Positions 20,601 through 33,254 of a DNA stretch of 64,000 bases are shown piece by piece. The translations under genes were made by a program, and so were the position numbers. Numbering within the stretch: the first letter of the stretch is position 1; the number at the start of each line of letters is the position of its first letter. Below the pieces are notes generated by a model. It saw only the letters and a list, made by a program, of their open reading frames with translations, had not been told where the DNA came from and made no database searches. The stretch is from Dissophora ornata (taxonomy: Eukaryota > Mortierellomycota > Mortierellomycetes > Mortierellales > Mortierellaceae), in the NCBI GenBank assembly GCA_025201705.1, contig MU616585.1, positions 32,337-96,336 of the forward strand, written 5' to 3'.

Positions 20601-23600
20601 TATACTTGCCTACCAAGTCGATAGCAGCATCACGCACAGCTGGGCTTTGATCCTGCAGGCGAAGCGCGATTGTCTTGCGGACATTCTGCTGAGCAAGAAC
20701 TGTGCAGTCTCCTGTCACAATAAGCGACAGGGCCTTCAGCGATTTCGCACGGAGACTGACTGCATTTCCTCCAAGCGCAACCAAAATCCTTGACAGCAGC
20801 ATGTCAAACGAGAGGAATAACTGCTGGCGGGCAGTTAGGTAGGTGGCACTGTGATATGCAACCTTTCTAACCATCGGATGCTTTGACTTGTGCTGCCGTT
20901 CTTGGTTGTTATACAACCTCCAACACCAAAGAGTTTCGTCCATCAGGAGTCTCCAACAGTTCTCATCGCATGCTTGCGGTTGCTGGTCATTTGACGCGGC
21001 GCAGCATATCTCAGTAGCCCATTGACATATCCAAAAGTTCCTCGCCGCCTTGGCCGCCGAGTCGTTCGGCTCATTAGAACCGAGATACTCTAGGACATTA
21101 CGATAGCTCGCTTTCAAGTCAATCACTTGACTCGCTTTGGTACGGACACTAAGATCTCTGAAATTGACCAACAATTCATTTTCAGTGCTCGATTCAGGAT
21201 CCTTAGTGCCATCAACTGCAAGCTCGTGTAATACGGTCTTGATCTTGGCTGCAATTAAGCCCAGAAATTCAACAGCCAAGTTCTTGGACGCGGAATCTGA
21301 TTGTGAATCATCGAGGTTCCTAGCCTACACATATCAGCGCCATATGAGCCGTAGGGACAACAGAAAATGAGAAGTCAATACAAAGCTCAATGAAGTGTCA
21401 AATTACTGGACCCCCGTCGTGACTAAGTATCATAGTACCATACCATTGCTTTGCTGAGCAGAAAAAGGAAAAGGTCCGCACAAGGCCACTCTGGTCGCCC
21501 AAGAACTGTAAGCAGATCTGCAAGCAAACTTTCAAGGGCGGCTCTGTAGTCCCCTTCAATAGAAGACTTTCCTCCTTTGGTAGAGCGCGAAAGAAGGAAA
21601 TGGAATATGTATGTTATGCTTGACTTGACGCCTTCATGGATAGCTTTGATTCCATCGTTCAGCTACGGTGCAGAAAACAAATATTTTAGAAGTCGCCAAT
21701 TAATGCTGTAGTCGCAACAATGGAGTATTTCCAGCCTCAAACCTTTTGCATTTCGATCTTCTGTGCAGACTGATCAATATCCAGGAAATCAAGGGGTGCA
21801 CCTGCTGTCAGAGGGCCTTCAGCGCTGGACTGGACTAGCTGCAAAAGCAATGCGGAAGAGGAGTGTATCTTTGACCCATCTATTAGCCTGCAAGCGACAT
21901 GCCGAACGGATGTGCATGGTGAGCAACATTGACGCGTGCTTCTTCTATATCATTCCGGGCCATGCTCTGGATCAAGCGCCTCACCTGTATCCTTTTAAGA
22001 TCTTTTTCCCACGAGGCAGCTTGACGAGTAAAGACAGGGTTTCTTCCAGAATCCATGACCTCTGGCTGCTGTACCTCGCATAAAGCTAGGAAGTCATGGT
22101 AAAATTTCTATTAGTGCAAAGTAAGTAGGCGACCACTTAGCAAAAAAAAAAAAAAAATACGGTGCCTGAAAACCTACTATTCGCAAAAGACCAGATCCTG
22201 CCAACTTTAGGGATTCAGCCTCTGTGTGTCCCAGCATGGTTTCCGATGAAGTATCAATGAAGAATAACGATAGTGCGGTGTACACCAACTTCACAACAAC
22301 GCTATCTGAAAATTCCGCAGAGACAGCCTTGCACAGTTTCTCAGATATGTCGCATGTAACAGTAACCAAAGGCAACATTCTGTTTCTGAGAGACTCGTCA
22401 GTCGCAATCGTCCTGAATAGTGCTGTGCTTATTGATAGTCCACTGTCATCAGTTGAGAATTCAAGTGCTGGCACCAAGAAGTTTTCAAGGGTCGACTTGA
22501 ACATGTCCAGGGAGATGATGAGAAGTTCCTCCGGGAGAAGATGGTGTGGTGGACTGTCTCCGCTGAATACGGTGAGGCTGAGAGCAACATGCTCCAAAGA
22601 CAGCATGACTTGATCAAGCACTTGACCAACCCCATCTTTGTACTTCCCATCTGTCAGACCGGCCTCGTTGCGGCTCTGGGTTACTACTTCAGCCACATCA
22701 AGCCGGTTCAGAGAAGTCTCCAAGTATGTCAAAAGTGCGGCGATTGTGTCGACTTGTACTTCGTCCCAACGCCCCCGTCTTGAAAGCTCCTCCAATATAC
22801 GCCCCAGGTACCTTAGCTCTGTCATTGAGAAAGGCGCTGGGCCTTCATCTGATTCATCAATGCTTGTGAGACGCTCCATGAATGCAGTCAAGGAGTCCTC
22901 AAGGCTGAGTACCGGACCTAGCAAGAAAACTCCACGTCAATATCCGGGTTGTATATGACTAGATGCCTCAACATGGTGAAACGCTCACGTACCATTCTCT
23001 GAAGGCACGATATAAGCCGGTATTACATGAGATGAAGTCGATAGCTTATTACTCAGAACAGGTTCTTGAACACCAACAGCTTCGAGTGGAGAGGCATTTA
23101 TATCAATGGGAGATGTTTCGGCCAACTGCACCTGATCCACTGTAGTAAACGCCCTTGCGAAAGGCTGCTGCGACTTTGCTTTCTTTAGTGCTCGGTCCTC
23201 AGACTGATGTGAATCACTACGACAATCGCTTGCTCCTCTCTTTTGTGACAGTGCTACAGGTGGACCGATGTCTCCACCGTAGGCATGGTGTTGTACCTCC
23301 ACTGAGGATGCTGGCAAGCCATTTGTAGAGGGCTGATGTAAGAGTATTAAAGCCTCCCGTTGCAGCTGAAGTAAAGTATTGTAAGGGTCGATTCTTGGGA
23401 GCTGGGATATAATACCACTATCAAAGTCTTCGTTGTGCGGCTGAGAGTGGCGATGGAGAACACACTCTGCCAGTTCGGAAAGCGGTTGCTTATAGTCAGG
23501 CGCGAAAAACTCCTTGGTCGCTGTAATTTGAGAAGCTGGCAGGAAGCGACTAGTGCGGAATCAGTAGGAGTTAGATCCTTGTAGACCAACAAAGCCTCCG

Positions 23601-23965
23601 CCACCAGAATAATTTAGACTACCTACATATTCTCCAAGTTTGCGTTTAGAATGGTCGTATTCAGGTAATCCATTTGAACATTAGGAGCTTTCTGAGAGGA
23701 TCCAGGCTGCATCGCGTGGGCGCGAATCCCTCCACCCTGTTGCACCAGCCTAAACTCAGGGAAGGCAACATTAAGAATGGGAAGATCGCACAGGGCTAGG
23801 CGTCCCTTCCACGACCGTTAGAGGCATGCTCAAACCCAACAGTTGCTGGCATCAGAGCTAAGGTAATGCATAATCATAATTACCAGAATCGGTCGAGGTG
23901 ATAGACGCTAGTGCCGTGTACTGTAGTCCCGACTGGGCATCTAATGGCAATGAGTGCTTCAACAT
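17636..23965 (-). CDS. SCC2: Cohesin loader SCC2/NIPBL
   Basis: Twelve exons join in frame: 23965-23884, 23795-23627, 23549-22993, 22917-22178, 22085-21985, 21887-21743, 21662-21444, 21324-20542, 20473-19363, 19265-18679, 18621-18481, 18391-17636, about 1,796 residues. It is the HEAT-repeat subunit that with Scc4 loads cohesin on chromosomes. Diagnostic segments are RYSSQRSWILEETLSLLVKL, LKALSLIVTGDCTVLAQQNV, RLQDQSPAVRDAAIDLVGKY, INVRKRVLRLLRDIYEK and MYTLLGDKRQARNALLSSLV, the core of the Scc2 hook. A disordered Lys/Ser-rich segment precedes the acidic tail (NVDEEEEAY). The start is the first ATG in frame of the first supported exon; the frame is open about 18 codons further upstream without ATG, so a missed 5' exon is possible. 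The exon 10/11 junction (ATG|GTATCT to AAG|TTGGAT) is the least certain. One intron has a weak GTTTGA donor. Confidence 0.93.
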
Positions 23966-24251
23966 TTCGTTGCTTCCAGGAAGAAGTTGGATAGGATGCT
24001 GTTCAGGCAGCTCTCAAGTAATTCCTAGACTAGTGGCTTTTTTAAAACTAATAAATCATCGTCAGTTCAGTTGACGATTATTTGCCACAGGGCGCGTCTG
24101 GGTCGTAATCCAGCAGTGTCCAATGCGCGCGATATTGTGCGCACCGAGGATGTCTCAGCGGATACAACGCCTGCACGATGTACAGTAGCACGACGGCATT
24201 GTCGGCTTGAGAAGGTTTATACTCGTCAGTGCTTACGAAACATTCAAAGCG
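23966..24251. other. 5' flank of SCC2
   Basis: No frame with a domain. It probably contains the SCC2 leader and promoter, or an unrecognised first exon. Confidence 0.4.
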
Positions 24252-26058
24252 TCAGAGGTGGGGTTGACTTTTCATTAAAAAAAATAAAATTGGAGGATCG
24301 CGCAGCGACGCCAGGTTGGTCCGCGTATTGAACTTCGCATTTCCATAAACAGAGAGGACATCGTGGCTTTTTGCTTTCTCATGGACCCGAAGAGAAGGAT
24401 CCGCACACCAGAGTAGACCCTCAATAGCCCAATCGCGCTCGTTTTTCTTGTACGAGAATGAGTCGTAGAACATTCTTAGCTGTTGAAACAGGCTACCCCA
24501 CTGCTCGAGATGCGTTTGAACAATGCGCCCCTGTCTCCAAAGTCCGTCAGCTTGTTTTGTACGTCGTCCACAGAAGGGAGAATGACTGAAAGACTGACGG
24601 TATTGACAGCCGTCTGTTGTGAAGTAAGGACTGTGCGTATTCTTGGCCATATTCATGGCTTCGCGATGGGGCTGCCAGTTTGATCAGCAAATTCGAGTTT
24701 TGAATTCTCTAATCCAAGTTTATACTACATACCGCTGCAGAATCGACCTCTCCACGTCGATTCTGACCGCTTTGACATTGCGACGGCCAAAAACGCTGCG
24801 TGTGGCCAATACCGAGGGGAACTTGAGTTCGATATCTTCGATATTGACTTGAGTTTCGTCCATCTTGTATCGAGATGGAGGCAGCCTGGACTTGCGGAGA
24901 TCAAACGCCAAGACCTGGAACTCAAGACCGTTGATCCTAATCATGTTGGAAGGGACGTAATACTTACTCAAGCCAGGATGCCATGGCAACACTGGCTTTA
25001 GGACAACATTGACAGTATTATTCCCTTCGCTCGCCCTCTTAGTGTCCCGATATATCTTCATATTCGTCTTGTAGCTTTGTAGGGTTGCTGTCGAAAATGG
25101 CAATCTTGTGGTGCTGGTGCTACCACTAGAAATCCCCACCGTAGACTATCCCTGTGATGTGCTCTGTGTGACCAGCTTCCGATGGCACGACGATTGCTGT
25201 GTTTTTGGACGGCCGACAAAGAACATCTGCTGAATAAGCGCACCGTAGTCCGTTTGCACCAAATGCTTGGCATTGCTCTGCTGCATGAAGCTATCCATGG
25301 CGACCCGAATAGGCCCTTGTTGTTTCGTTCCGTGTTTTGGTGGTCGTCCTTCCTTGGAGGGCCAAAGGGTCTCAACCAGTGCCTCTTCAGAAAATAGCAT
25401 AAAGTCATCTCCAAAGGAAGCCTGGGGACAGAATTTAATCCGGGCGCTATCTGGTAGTGACTGGTCTAGGGTCCAGGAGTTGTAAATGAGGCCCTTGGTC
25501 TCGATTTTGTCTCGGTCAATGTTGTCAGCTTGATTCGGAATTCGAGAGTCAGGGCCTCCTATTTGATACATGAATCATATCTCCATGAGCAAATTAAATT
25601 ACCTTGTGCTGTCGAAAAGTCTTCGGGACTTCATGGGCCATTTCCCGTCTTGCTTCCTCACGCACCACCGCCTCGCCGACAATGAGGTTTGGCATCGCGT
25701 CGATACTAGTGACTGCCTTGAATATCAGTTGAGCAATTTCGTTACTTCGTTGACCGATACTGGCTCCTTCTCGGCCCCCATTGCCGCCTCCACCACCATC
25801 TCCATCGCCGCTGTGAACGCTTCCTCTGCTGCTGTTACTTGCTTTCGTCCTTGGTCGCTTTGGCTGTTGGCCGCTCAAAATGTCGCGCAAGCCTCTCTTG
25901 CCCTCAGCGCCATCGTTACCACCTCCACCGCCTGTCTTCAAGTTGTACGCTGCACCTGCCAAGAGACTTGAAAAGCGGTTGCAGATACCGTCCATCATGT
26001 TGCTGTTCAGTGGATCAAGATGGCGCACTATAATTTGTACTGACACTAACTTTTCCAT
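24252..26058 (-). CDS. Unknown multi-exon gene, possibly disrupted
   Basis: Exon 1 (26058-25603) starts with MEKLVSVQIIVRHLDPLNSN, then a Gly-rich, basic low-complexity stretch, and ends at a good GTAATT donor. The next coding block (about 25571-25149) contains GLIYNSWTLDQSLPDSARIK and ALIQQMFFVGRP. The block at 25139-24720 (VLPWHPGLSKYYVPSNMIRI, VERSILQRY) is in the same frame but separated by an in-frame TAG at 25148-25146. The last block (24600-24270) has ERDWAIEGLLWCADPSLRV. The exon 1 phase fits an alternative reading of block 2 (LTLEFRIKLTTLTETK) that then meets a stop, so a one-base shift near 25500 seems to be present. I do not recognise the family. Composition is coding throughout; whether it still makes a protein is open. 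Confidence 0.4.
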
Positions 26059-26380
26059 GTTGTGACACCGCTTGATATATTTTTACTATGCATTTCTTCT
26101 CGTTGTAACGACATTCCCATACAATCGCCTATAATGGCACATCCAAATCTCTGTACAAAACATGTCATTATAATGGGAGTTGACTGTATTGTTTTTTGCC
26201 CTTAGGTAGATAGAGGCAGGGTAGCCTTTTCCACTCAGCAGTATTTGTTATTTTCCTTAGTCAGAGTGGCTAGATTCTTGGTCGTCCTTGCACTACGAAT
26301 ACTATGCTCCTTTTGCTTCTCTCGTGCAGACATGCCGTTAAAATGTAGTGTCGCGTTAGATGGAGAAAGGCCATGTTGAC

Positions 26381-26866
26381 TTATTTGCTGTGGAGAGCTT
26401 CAGCAATATTAGAGTAAAATGGAAGGGGTGGAGTGACAATGATTAATGATTGTCTAGCTGTAAATGGAGCGGTGGACGATTGCTGAGCTGCAGATGGAGT
26501 GGTGGGCGGTTGCTGAGGTGTAGGTGGAGTGGTGGGCGATCGCTGAGGTGTAGATGAAGAGGTGGACGATTGCTGAGGTGACGATCGAATTAATGTGGCA
26601 TCGATATAGTTGCAGTTGTCCATGACCACCAAGTCGAACAATCGATCGCCTGTTGATGCTGTAGATAGGGCCGATGTTGCTCGAGCATTTTGGTGCTTGG
26701 TCGCACTGGTTGACTGCTTCCTGTGGGCTGAAAAGTATCCAGTACGGAGGAAAGCGAAGTACGCCCCCACGACATCAAAATGAACTGTCTGGGCAGTGAA
26801 GTCATGGACTTCAGTTTGAGGCGTCTCTTGGTTTCTCAACAGAGGCAGCAAGCTCCTCACATCCAT
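26381..26866 (-). CDS. Hypothetical protein with 10-residue Pro/Thr/Gln repeats
   Basis: A 161-codon frame from the ATG at 26866. The first 90 residues look globular (TVHFDVVGAYFAFLRTGYFS, LFDLVVMDNCNYID). The rest is built of about four copies of a 10-residue unit around PQQSPTTPST, encoded by a 30-bp tandem repeat at 26462-26590. No family recognised and no introns. It may be a short gene or a fragment of an element. Confidence 0.35.
   Translation of the reverse strand: MDVRSLLPLLRNQETPQTEVHDFTAQTVHFDVVGAYFAFLRTGYFSAHRKQSTSATKHQNARATSALSTASTGDRLFDLVVMDNCNYIDATLIRSSPQQSSTSSSTPQRSPTTPPTPQQPPTTPSAAQQSSTAPFTARQSLIIVTPPLPFYSNIAEALHSK
26462..26590. repeat. 30-bp tandem repeat, about 4 copies
   Basis: Units of GGGCGGTTGCTGAGGTGTAG plus 10 more bases repeat with 80-95% identity. 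The length is a multiple of three, so the reading frame of the 26381-26866 ORF is kept. Confidence 0.85.
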
Positions 26867-28330
26867 TGTGCAGTGGTAATTGGAGGGCAGTAGAAATTGG
26901 AGTGGAAAGTTAGTAAAAAGATGATATTTATATTGCGTAGAACAATCACGAGCATTGGCGTTCCCACAACTTTCAGGGCAATGACTGCAATTGGAAACTC
27001 AAATCCACAAACTAAACGTACCGCCTTTTTTTTTCTGGTGTAGAATAATCATGGGGCATTGACCATATCCACAACTATCAGGGCGGTCATTGGTCTGTTA
27101 GGGGCGGCGCATAATCTTTTTCAACAGATCAGTGACAGGCAAAGCGTAGCTTTTGTAGTGTGAACGCGCCACTAATAAAGCTTTTTTCATTGGTGGGTTT
27201 GCCACGTCAAGCTAACCACCAAACGCATTGCAAGTGGAAATTCAAATCCACAAACTAAACGTAACGAACGCAACATCTTTTTTTTTTGGACGTAACGTCC
27301 TCTTTTCAAGTTCCGATGAACCCTACGTCGAGCTGGCAGTGAAAGACAAAGTCGTCCAAAGGCAAAGTCGACCAGTTTTCAATGGATTTGCCTCTGGTTT
27401 GCGCGCATGTGTGAAAAGGCGTTCCTTTCATTACCACCAAAAGCACCATCCGCGCCGGGAGTTTGGTGTGGGGAGCAATGGCTCGAATGGTCGGCGAGCT
27501 CCATAGGACGAGGGGGTCGTCATAATGTTTTTTGGCACGCCTTTAAAATAGACCCATCGTTCTAGCTACTTGCGTATTATCAACGGCAACAGTATTGGTT
27601 GCATACTGCTTTGTTCTTTCTGTACAACTCATTCAAGTCTCAACCCATAGACAAAATGACTCCGCGGGATCGAGGATAGGCCCTTAATCCACGAGATAGA
27701 CAATAGTATCAACATAGGTAGCGCAAGGCAGCTACCAAGAGCGAAAGCAATGCCAATGCTTTTTTTTATTTATTTAAGAAACACATTGTTCACTCTGTTC
27801 TGAACACGGATTCGAGTTGCCAGAGAGTGAAGCAGCACCGTCAGTCCCTTCTGTAGTCTTCCCTTTCTCGGGTTCTTAAAGAGCACAACAGAAATAAGGA
27901 AAAAAAGATAGATGTTGTCGCGCAGTACGACCCGCCCTGTTTCCATGGATCTGTACAGATTAACTTGAATATACACCCACGCTTTTCTTGACACCCTGAC
28001 CTCAACTCTCTGTAATCCATACAAAGTTTGCCTTGCTTGGAAAAGGCCTTCCGTCTGATAAAGCCTGGGTTCACGGCAGATGCTGTTCTTTCGAACAAAT
28101 CAATAAAACAATGGGCATAATCTCAGCGACTCGTAGCAACAGGGGGCCACAGACAAGAGTCAAATCCTTAGAAGACCGTTAAATCTCCCATGCGGTAAAG
28201 TGCTTCTTTTCTTTCAGCCCAGATTTATGGATTTCAGGAACTTTATTCATTCTCACGCACTGTTGCATTTGACCCGAGAATCTAGTTTTGCTCAGAGGGG
28301 TCATACAATAGCATCACGCATATGGTCTAT
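26867..28330. other. Gene-poor stretch with duplicated short blocks
   Basis: Two block types recur: CCACAACTWTCAGGGC at about 26966 and 27066, and AAATCCACAAACTAAACGTA at about 26999 and 27243. A minus-strand frame at 27841-28098 contains KLCMDYRELR, faintly like a reverse-transcriptase block, but too decayed to call. No supported gene. Confidence 0.5.
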
Positions 28331-30153
28331 TTAGGGCACGTGATCGTTATAGCCATTACTGCTACTGATCGTGCGCTCTCGATGCTGAGGTCTTGAGTGC
28401 GAGTGATACGAGGGAGCTGATGGTCTGTGGGAGGAAGATGCCGCATCGGCAACGCTGCTGCTTGAAGAAGTGTTTGCATGATTCGATTGCTGCTGGTGGT
28501 GGTAGTGCTGGCGAGGTTGTGGATGGGACTGAGAATATGAAAAAGGCTGAGGATGACCCCGACTAGCTTGATGGTAGCCATTGTGATGGTACTCTGTCAT
28601 CGGTGCCGTAGGGGGTAACAAGGAGCTGGCGTTCATACTTGATACAGATACAGTCCCTTCAGGGCTTGCTAATCGCTTCATCCCGGCTGCACTTGAGTCC
28701 ATGGAAAATTCGGTGCTTGCTCCTGATACGGCCTTGGATTTGAACATCGCAGGCGAGGGCAGAAACCGGTCAAACTCGAGAATCCAGGGGTAGGAGGGTT
28801 TATACTTTTCATTCTCATTATCCATGTTCTCGTAGTCATTGTCATCCAGATCAGAGGCCTCGTCCCAAGTTTGTAAAACCTCTGCTGCAGGGTCTTCGTC
28901 AGAGGGCCGAATCCAGATTTCCTCTCGTATTCTTTTGTGCTACATGGGCGTGTAAAAGCGGCGTCTTGGTGTAAATTAAGAGGTTCACAAAATCTGATTC
29001 CTGACCCAAATGTAAAGGAATGGAATGCATACCCGCTCCCTATCTTCGTCCATCCGCTTTAAGATATCTTCTTTTGTGAAGCCTGCGTCTGTCGTAGCAG
29101 GAGCGCTTGCTCTTTCGAGGTTAAAGTAGAGCAGAATGGGAAGAGAGAGAATTTTGTCAGTGCAAGATTATTCAAAAGTGTTTCCTTTTCGACTTTGAGC
29201 ATTTCGATCGCTCTTTACCCGAGCTCCCTCGCCAGAAGAGGTTTTTCGACCTTGTCAATCGCGACTTCATGAAAAAGTTTCTTGGCTCGCCATGATTCAA
29301 GTATCTGCACATGGTTTTTTTTTGCGGAGGTAATTTGTTAAAAAGTTGGCTCACCATGCGATATCACAGCCTCTCTTTGGCATTATTCAATATTTCCCCG
29401 TGCCTTTTTTGTGCCTGCAACATTGACATTTCCTGTTGGTCCACTGGGTGTAACGCACTCAATGATCCTAGTCAGGTTCTTTTGTATAAGATCAATGTAT
29501 CCCGAGAATCCTGCTTTTTGGCTTTGATGGCATATCGAATCGAGCACATAAAAGATATTCATCTTTGCGTTGATTGATGGTGTCTAGAGAAAGTGCAAGA
29601 TGGTTCGGGAAAATGGTATGATTATTAATGAGAAAGTCTGCACTCTCAACAACCTATGAAATGCTATCTATGGGTGGATGTTGCAAAAAAAAAACAAACG
29701 TGGAAATGGTACTGAGCCATCGTTTTCCAACGCCTGTCTCTATTGTAAGATGGCATAGCAGGTGGACAAAGGAGGGCAAAAAGGGATATACGTTTTCTTC
29801 CGCCGCAAATCTGTAATACCTCACTTCATCACACCAAGGACCACGAATAAGGTAGAGGGATAAGGCAACATGCATTGTCATTCAAATGCATTGCATGTGG
29901 ATAGTTCATTCCCGAGCGGACAGATGGGCAGACATGGAAACGCAGCAGAGAGCTAGGCTTTCACAAACAAAAAAAAAGAGCGAAAGGTCCTCACCTGTTC
30001 CAGCTGTTCTACGATGCAGCTGTAGAGATCTTCATACAGATTCCTGTTTCTCATGGCAAAGTTCCCAACTTTCTGAATCGAGTGCTGGGAAGCATTGAGC
30101 TTGCCAAGCAATCCTAGAAACTCTAGACGCGCCTCGAAAGGATCAACTTCCAT
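28331..30153 (-). CDS. CTK3: CTD kinase (CTDK-I) subunit gamma, CTK3-like
   Basis: Five exons join in frame: 30153-29995, 29583-29404, 29304-29219, 29111-29033, 28939-28331, giving 370 residues. Ctk3 is the CID-like accessory subunit of the kinase that phosphorylates Ser2 of the RNA polymerase II C-terminal domain. Exon 1 (FEARLEFLGLLGKLNASQHS, NRNLYEDLYSCIVEQLEQ) and exon 2 (MNIFYVLDSIC, GYIDLIQKNLTRIIECVTPS) form the helical N-terminal CTK3 domain. Exons 3-5 carry the C-terminal motif (ILKRMDEDRERHKRIREEIW). The last 120 residues are His/Ser/Gln-rich and probably disordered. The second intron seems to start with GC (AAG|GCACGG), because every reading past it meets TAA; the phase fits exactly at that point. 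Confidence 0.93.
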
Positions 30154-30288
30154 TATTCGTTTCCAACGTAGAAGGAGTGATGGACTGCAAGGCTGACAGC
30201 CATCGCCAATGGATGTATAAATGCAAGCCACATTTTTTTAGAATACACTATATACTGCAGCTGGTGTAACTATGTAAACTGTGCTCTG

Positions 30289-32601
30289 TCAGTTCTCAAA
30301 AAGCGGACACACCTGCAAGCGGACTCTTGGTCGCATCGCCCTCAAGCGCGCCAGCGCAAAGTCTGAGATCTCGATAGATCCACGCAACTCCAGCAACGAA
30401 AGTTGAGGAAACATCTTGCCAATCCACCAAACCTCCGACTCGCTAAGAGAAATGCTCGAGCGTTCATACAAAGTTAACGTCTGAAGGTTCTTCAACCGTC
30501 GGAGTGCCTTGAACCCCATCCTAAGCGAGAAAGGATGTACAGGCGCTGGCGTCAAGAGCGGTACCCCGTGGACTATTGTACGCGAAACGGCGGCTGAAAC
30601 TGACTCAGCATAAGCATTAGAAGATTCTGCGATTTCGCCATCACTGTTGTCTTGGTAATCCTCGGACACTTGTCGGGACATCCCTTCTGTTATGCCACCT
30701 GCACCGGCCATACTAGCAACAAAGTACTCCGTTCTATCGTGTTCAATTCCAGCAGGTAGAAGAATAGAGTATATCGACGGGTCCAAGTTGACGGCGTCTT
30801 CAGGGACGGACGGTGCTGATGCCTCCTCGTGATCTGGGTCGTACAGACTGGCTGTAGTGTTCAGGGCGGGGCTGTTGTATATGTGTAGCGATTGGAGATC
30901 TGAAAGTTGCTTCAGTTGCCTAAACATGGCATGGTAGTCGGTCCTGATTGATTCTTGCTCACATAACAATCGGTGCCTCTCGGTGTTCTCGTGCTGCTGC
31001 TCCACCATTTTGGGCCACTTTTGTGATCCACGCTGTCCGTCGATCAAGTCCTTGTCTTGCAGTCGTCGTGGATATTGGTTGTCTGGAACTCCGTCTAGGG
31101 CATGTTCTGGCACCTGCTGAGGAGTAGAAATCATCGGCTCTCGTTCCTCAGCCTCCACGACCTGTCGTCGCTTGCTGAACAACAGTGTAGGATGTAACGT
31201 AAACTCCAGTCGCCTGAGTCCTGTGCAGGCCCACGCCACTGGTCCCTTGAAGCAATCTGCGGAGACCAAGTCGCAACAAAGGAATTCAAGTTCCAGTAGC
31301 TGTGGACACATGATGACAAGAGCTCTTATTCCTCGTGCAGTGATCTTGCTGCAATAGCTGACTTTGACGCTCGTCAATCCGACATGACTGGCTCTTGCGG
31401 CAGCGCGAGACGTAAAAGTGTATGGACAAAAAGCTGTCGCGAGAGCTTCCAAACCAGAATCCTCAATATTGGTGAACTGAAGGTCCAATGATCGGAGGCT
31501 CTTACCCCGAAAAGATCGAAAAAGCGTCTGGAACCCACCGTTCGTGATACCGAGACAAAAGACCAAGCTGAGCTCTTGGAGGTGCATAAAAGGGATGTCG
31601 TATTGAAGTAGCGTTGGAGGTTCCATAATGTGTAGAGAACATTGATTGTCAAAGATAGCAGAGGTGTGGTTGGTATAAATCGGGGGGTGTTTTTGTTGAT
31701 GTTGGTGTGTGACCGAGACTAACGTTGGTTGTGTTGGTATCATTGCTGTTGACGCCCCTATTGATGGTATCTCTGCGATGTGTGATGACGAACTACTTGC
31801 GAGCATATCCGCATTCGCCATCTCCTCTTGTTCTCGGGGTATCAACCCATCGCCACTACATACGACTTCTTGTCCATAGTCGTTGAAAACGTCGTCAAAA
31901 GTAACAACCTCGTTTCTTGACAAGTCCAATGTCCTCATGTCCGGACAGGCTTTCACTATGACGGCCAGTGCCCTGTCGTCGACCTCGCTATCCATGAGCT
32001 CCAGATGCTGCATTCTCCACGAGGATTCGCATATTTGAAGCAGTACATCGATTCCATTTGTGAGCGATGAGACATGAGGCAGTCGAAGATGTCGTAGGTG
32101 CGAGAAGGATAAGAGTTCGAGGGACTGCAGAAGAACGGAGGAGCGGTTGTGGAGCATGAGTCTGTCGACCAGGATTGTTTGGACACTTGTCATCATCGAG
32201 AACAGTTCCTTGAATCGCGAGCTTTCAGCACCCTATGGGGGCCATTGATCAGAATTGCTTAGTATGTGCGAGGTCTCTGGCGACCAACCTGTCAAATGCC
32301 CACAAATTTAAATACTTACACAATCCTTTAATGTGAGTGTCCTAACAAAAGTACCATATTTCGAGAGCTGTGTAGCAAGAGACTGATAGAACGGATCCTG
32401 CCATGATTCACTATCCAGCTCGAGTTCTTGCCATAGAGCTCTCCTCGAGACGTGAGCCCACTGTTTGCAGACCAGACTGGTTGCTGCTAAATCTTCCGCG
32501 GACAGAATCGGTCGACAGCTGAGGACCAGGTGCAAGATCTCCGGAATCTCTAGTGGATGGATATAGGGCATGTTTGCAGAGCGAGGTAGCGATGTGTGCA
32601 A
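30289..32601 (-). CDS. F-box / leucine-rich repeat protein
   Basis: Two exons, 32601-32320 and 32232-30289, give 741 residues; an in-frame ATG at 32571 is an alternative start. The N terminus is an F-box-like segment (IHPLEIPEILHLVLS, AATSLVCKQWAHVSRRALW). The rest is LRR: units such as LRHLRLPHVSSL, MRTLDLSRNEVV, LRSLDLQFTNIEDSGLEALA and LSLLELRGSIEISDFALARL, of the cysteine-containing type found in Skp1-Cullin-F-box substrate receptors. Two Ser/Gln-rich insertions break the repeats. It probably recruits a substrate for ubiquitination. The gene is followed after 136 bp by the CTK3 start on the same strand. Confidence 0.9.
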
Positions 32602-33254
32602 AAGTTGGAGGAAGGTAGTGCAAGGTGCAATGGTGGCTCTTTATTAAGTGTGAGAATGGGTGTGATAGAGAGTGTTTGTGAATGTGTGAATGTGAATGTG
32701 CGGCGAAGGAAAGAAAGAGGAGCAGAAGGACGAAAGTAAGAGGGGAAAGTGGGAGGCTTGAGGGAAGTAAGGATGAGGGACTATCCACCACAGGGAAGTA
32801 TGCCTTCACGCCTTCAATCTGCTGATCGCGGCCTTCATCCACGGAGCTTCCAGGGTTGATCTGGATCAAGGTCTCGGCGGTCTCAAAAAGGCATCCCCTG
32901 CAGTGGATCAATAAAAATTTCATATGAGATCACTGCAAGGAATGGTTTGTGATCAATCACGTTTGGTACTTTGGTGCGCCAATGCTCGAAAAATAGGGTC
33001 ATTTGTGTTCAACAATTGAAAGGCGACGGCGGTCAACGAGTTGATTGCGCTCGCAACTACGAGACCCCTTGTCTTGTGTACATGCGTGAAGAGTAACTCT
33101 GGCTATGGAGATATCTATGGTGCTGGGTTTCGTCTTTCAATCACGATATGGCTTTTGATTATTGCTGCAAGGTGAGACTTCATACAGGCCATGGCCACGC
33201 ATGGTCTCGATCTTTGGGGACACAGTGCTGTCCATCACGCAGACACTTGATTTT
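32602..33254. other. Intergenic spacer with GTGTGAAT-rich tract
   Basis: Upstream of the F-box/LRR gene lies a GTGTGAATGTG-type low-complexity tract (32645-32705). The part near 33254 is the 3' flank of coilin. No gene. Confidence 0.5.

Noticed and set aside
27841..28098. Minus-strand frame with a reverse-transcriptase-like KLCMDYRELR
   Set aside because: Only one short block resembles RT; the neighbouring motifs are absent, so the match may be chance.
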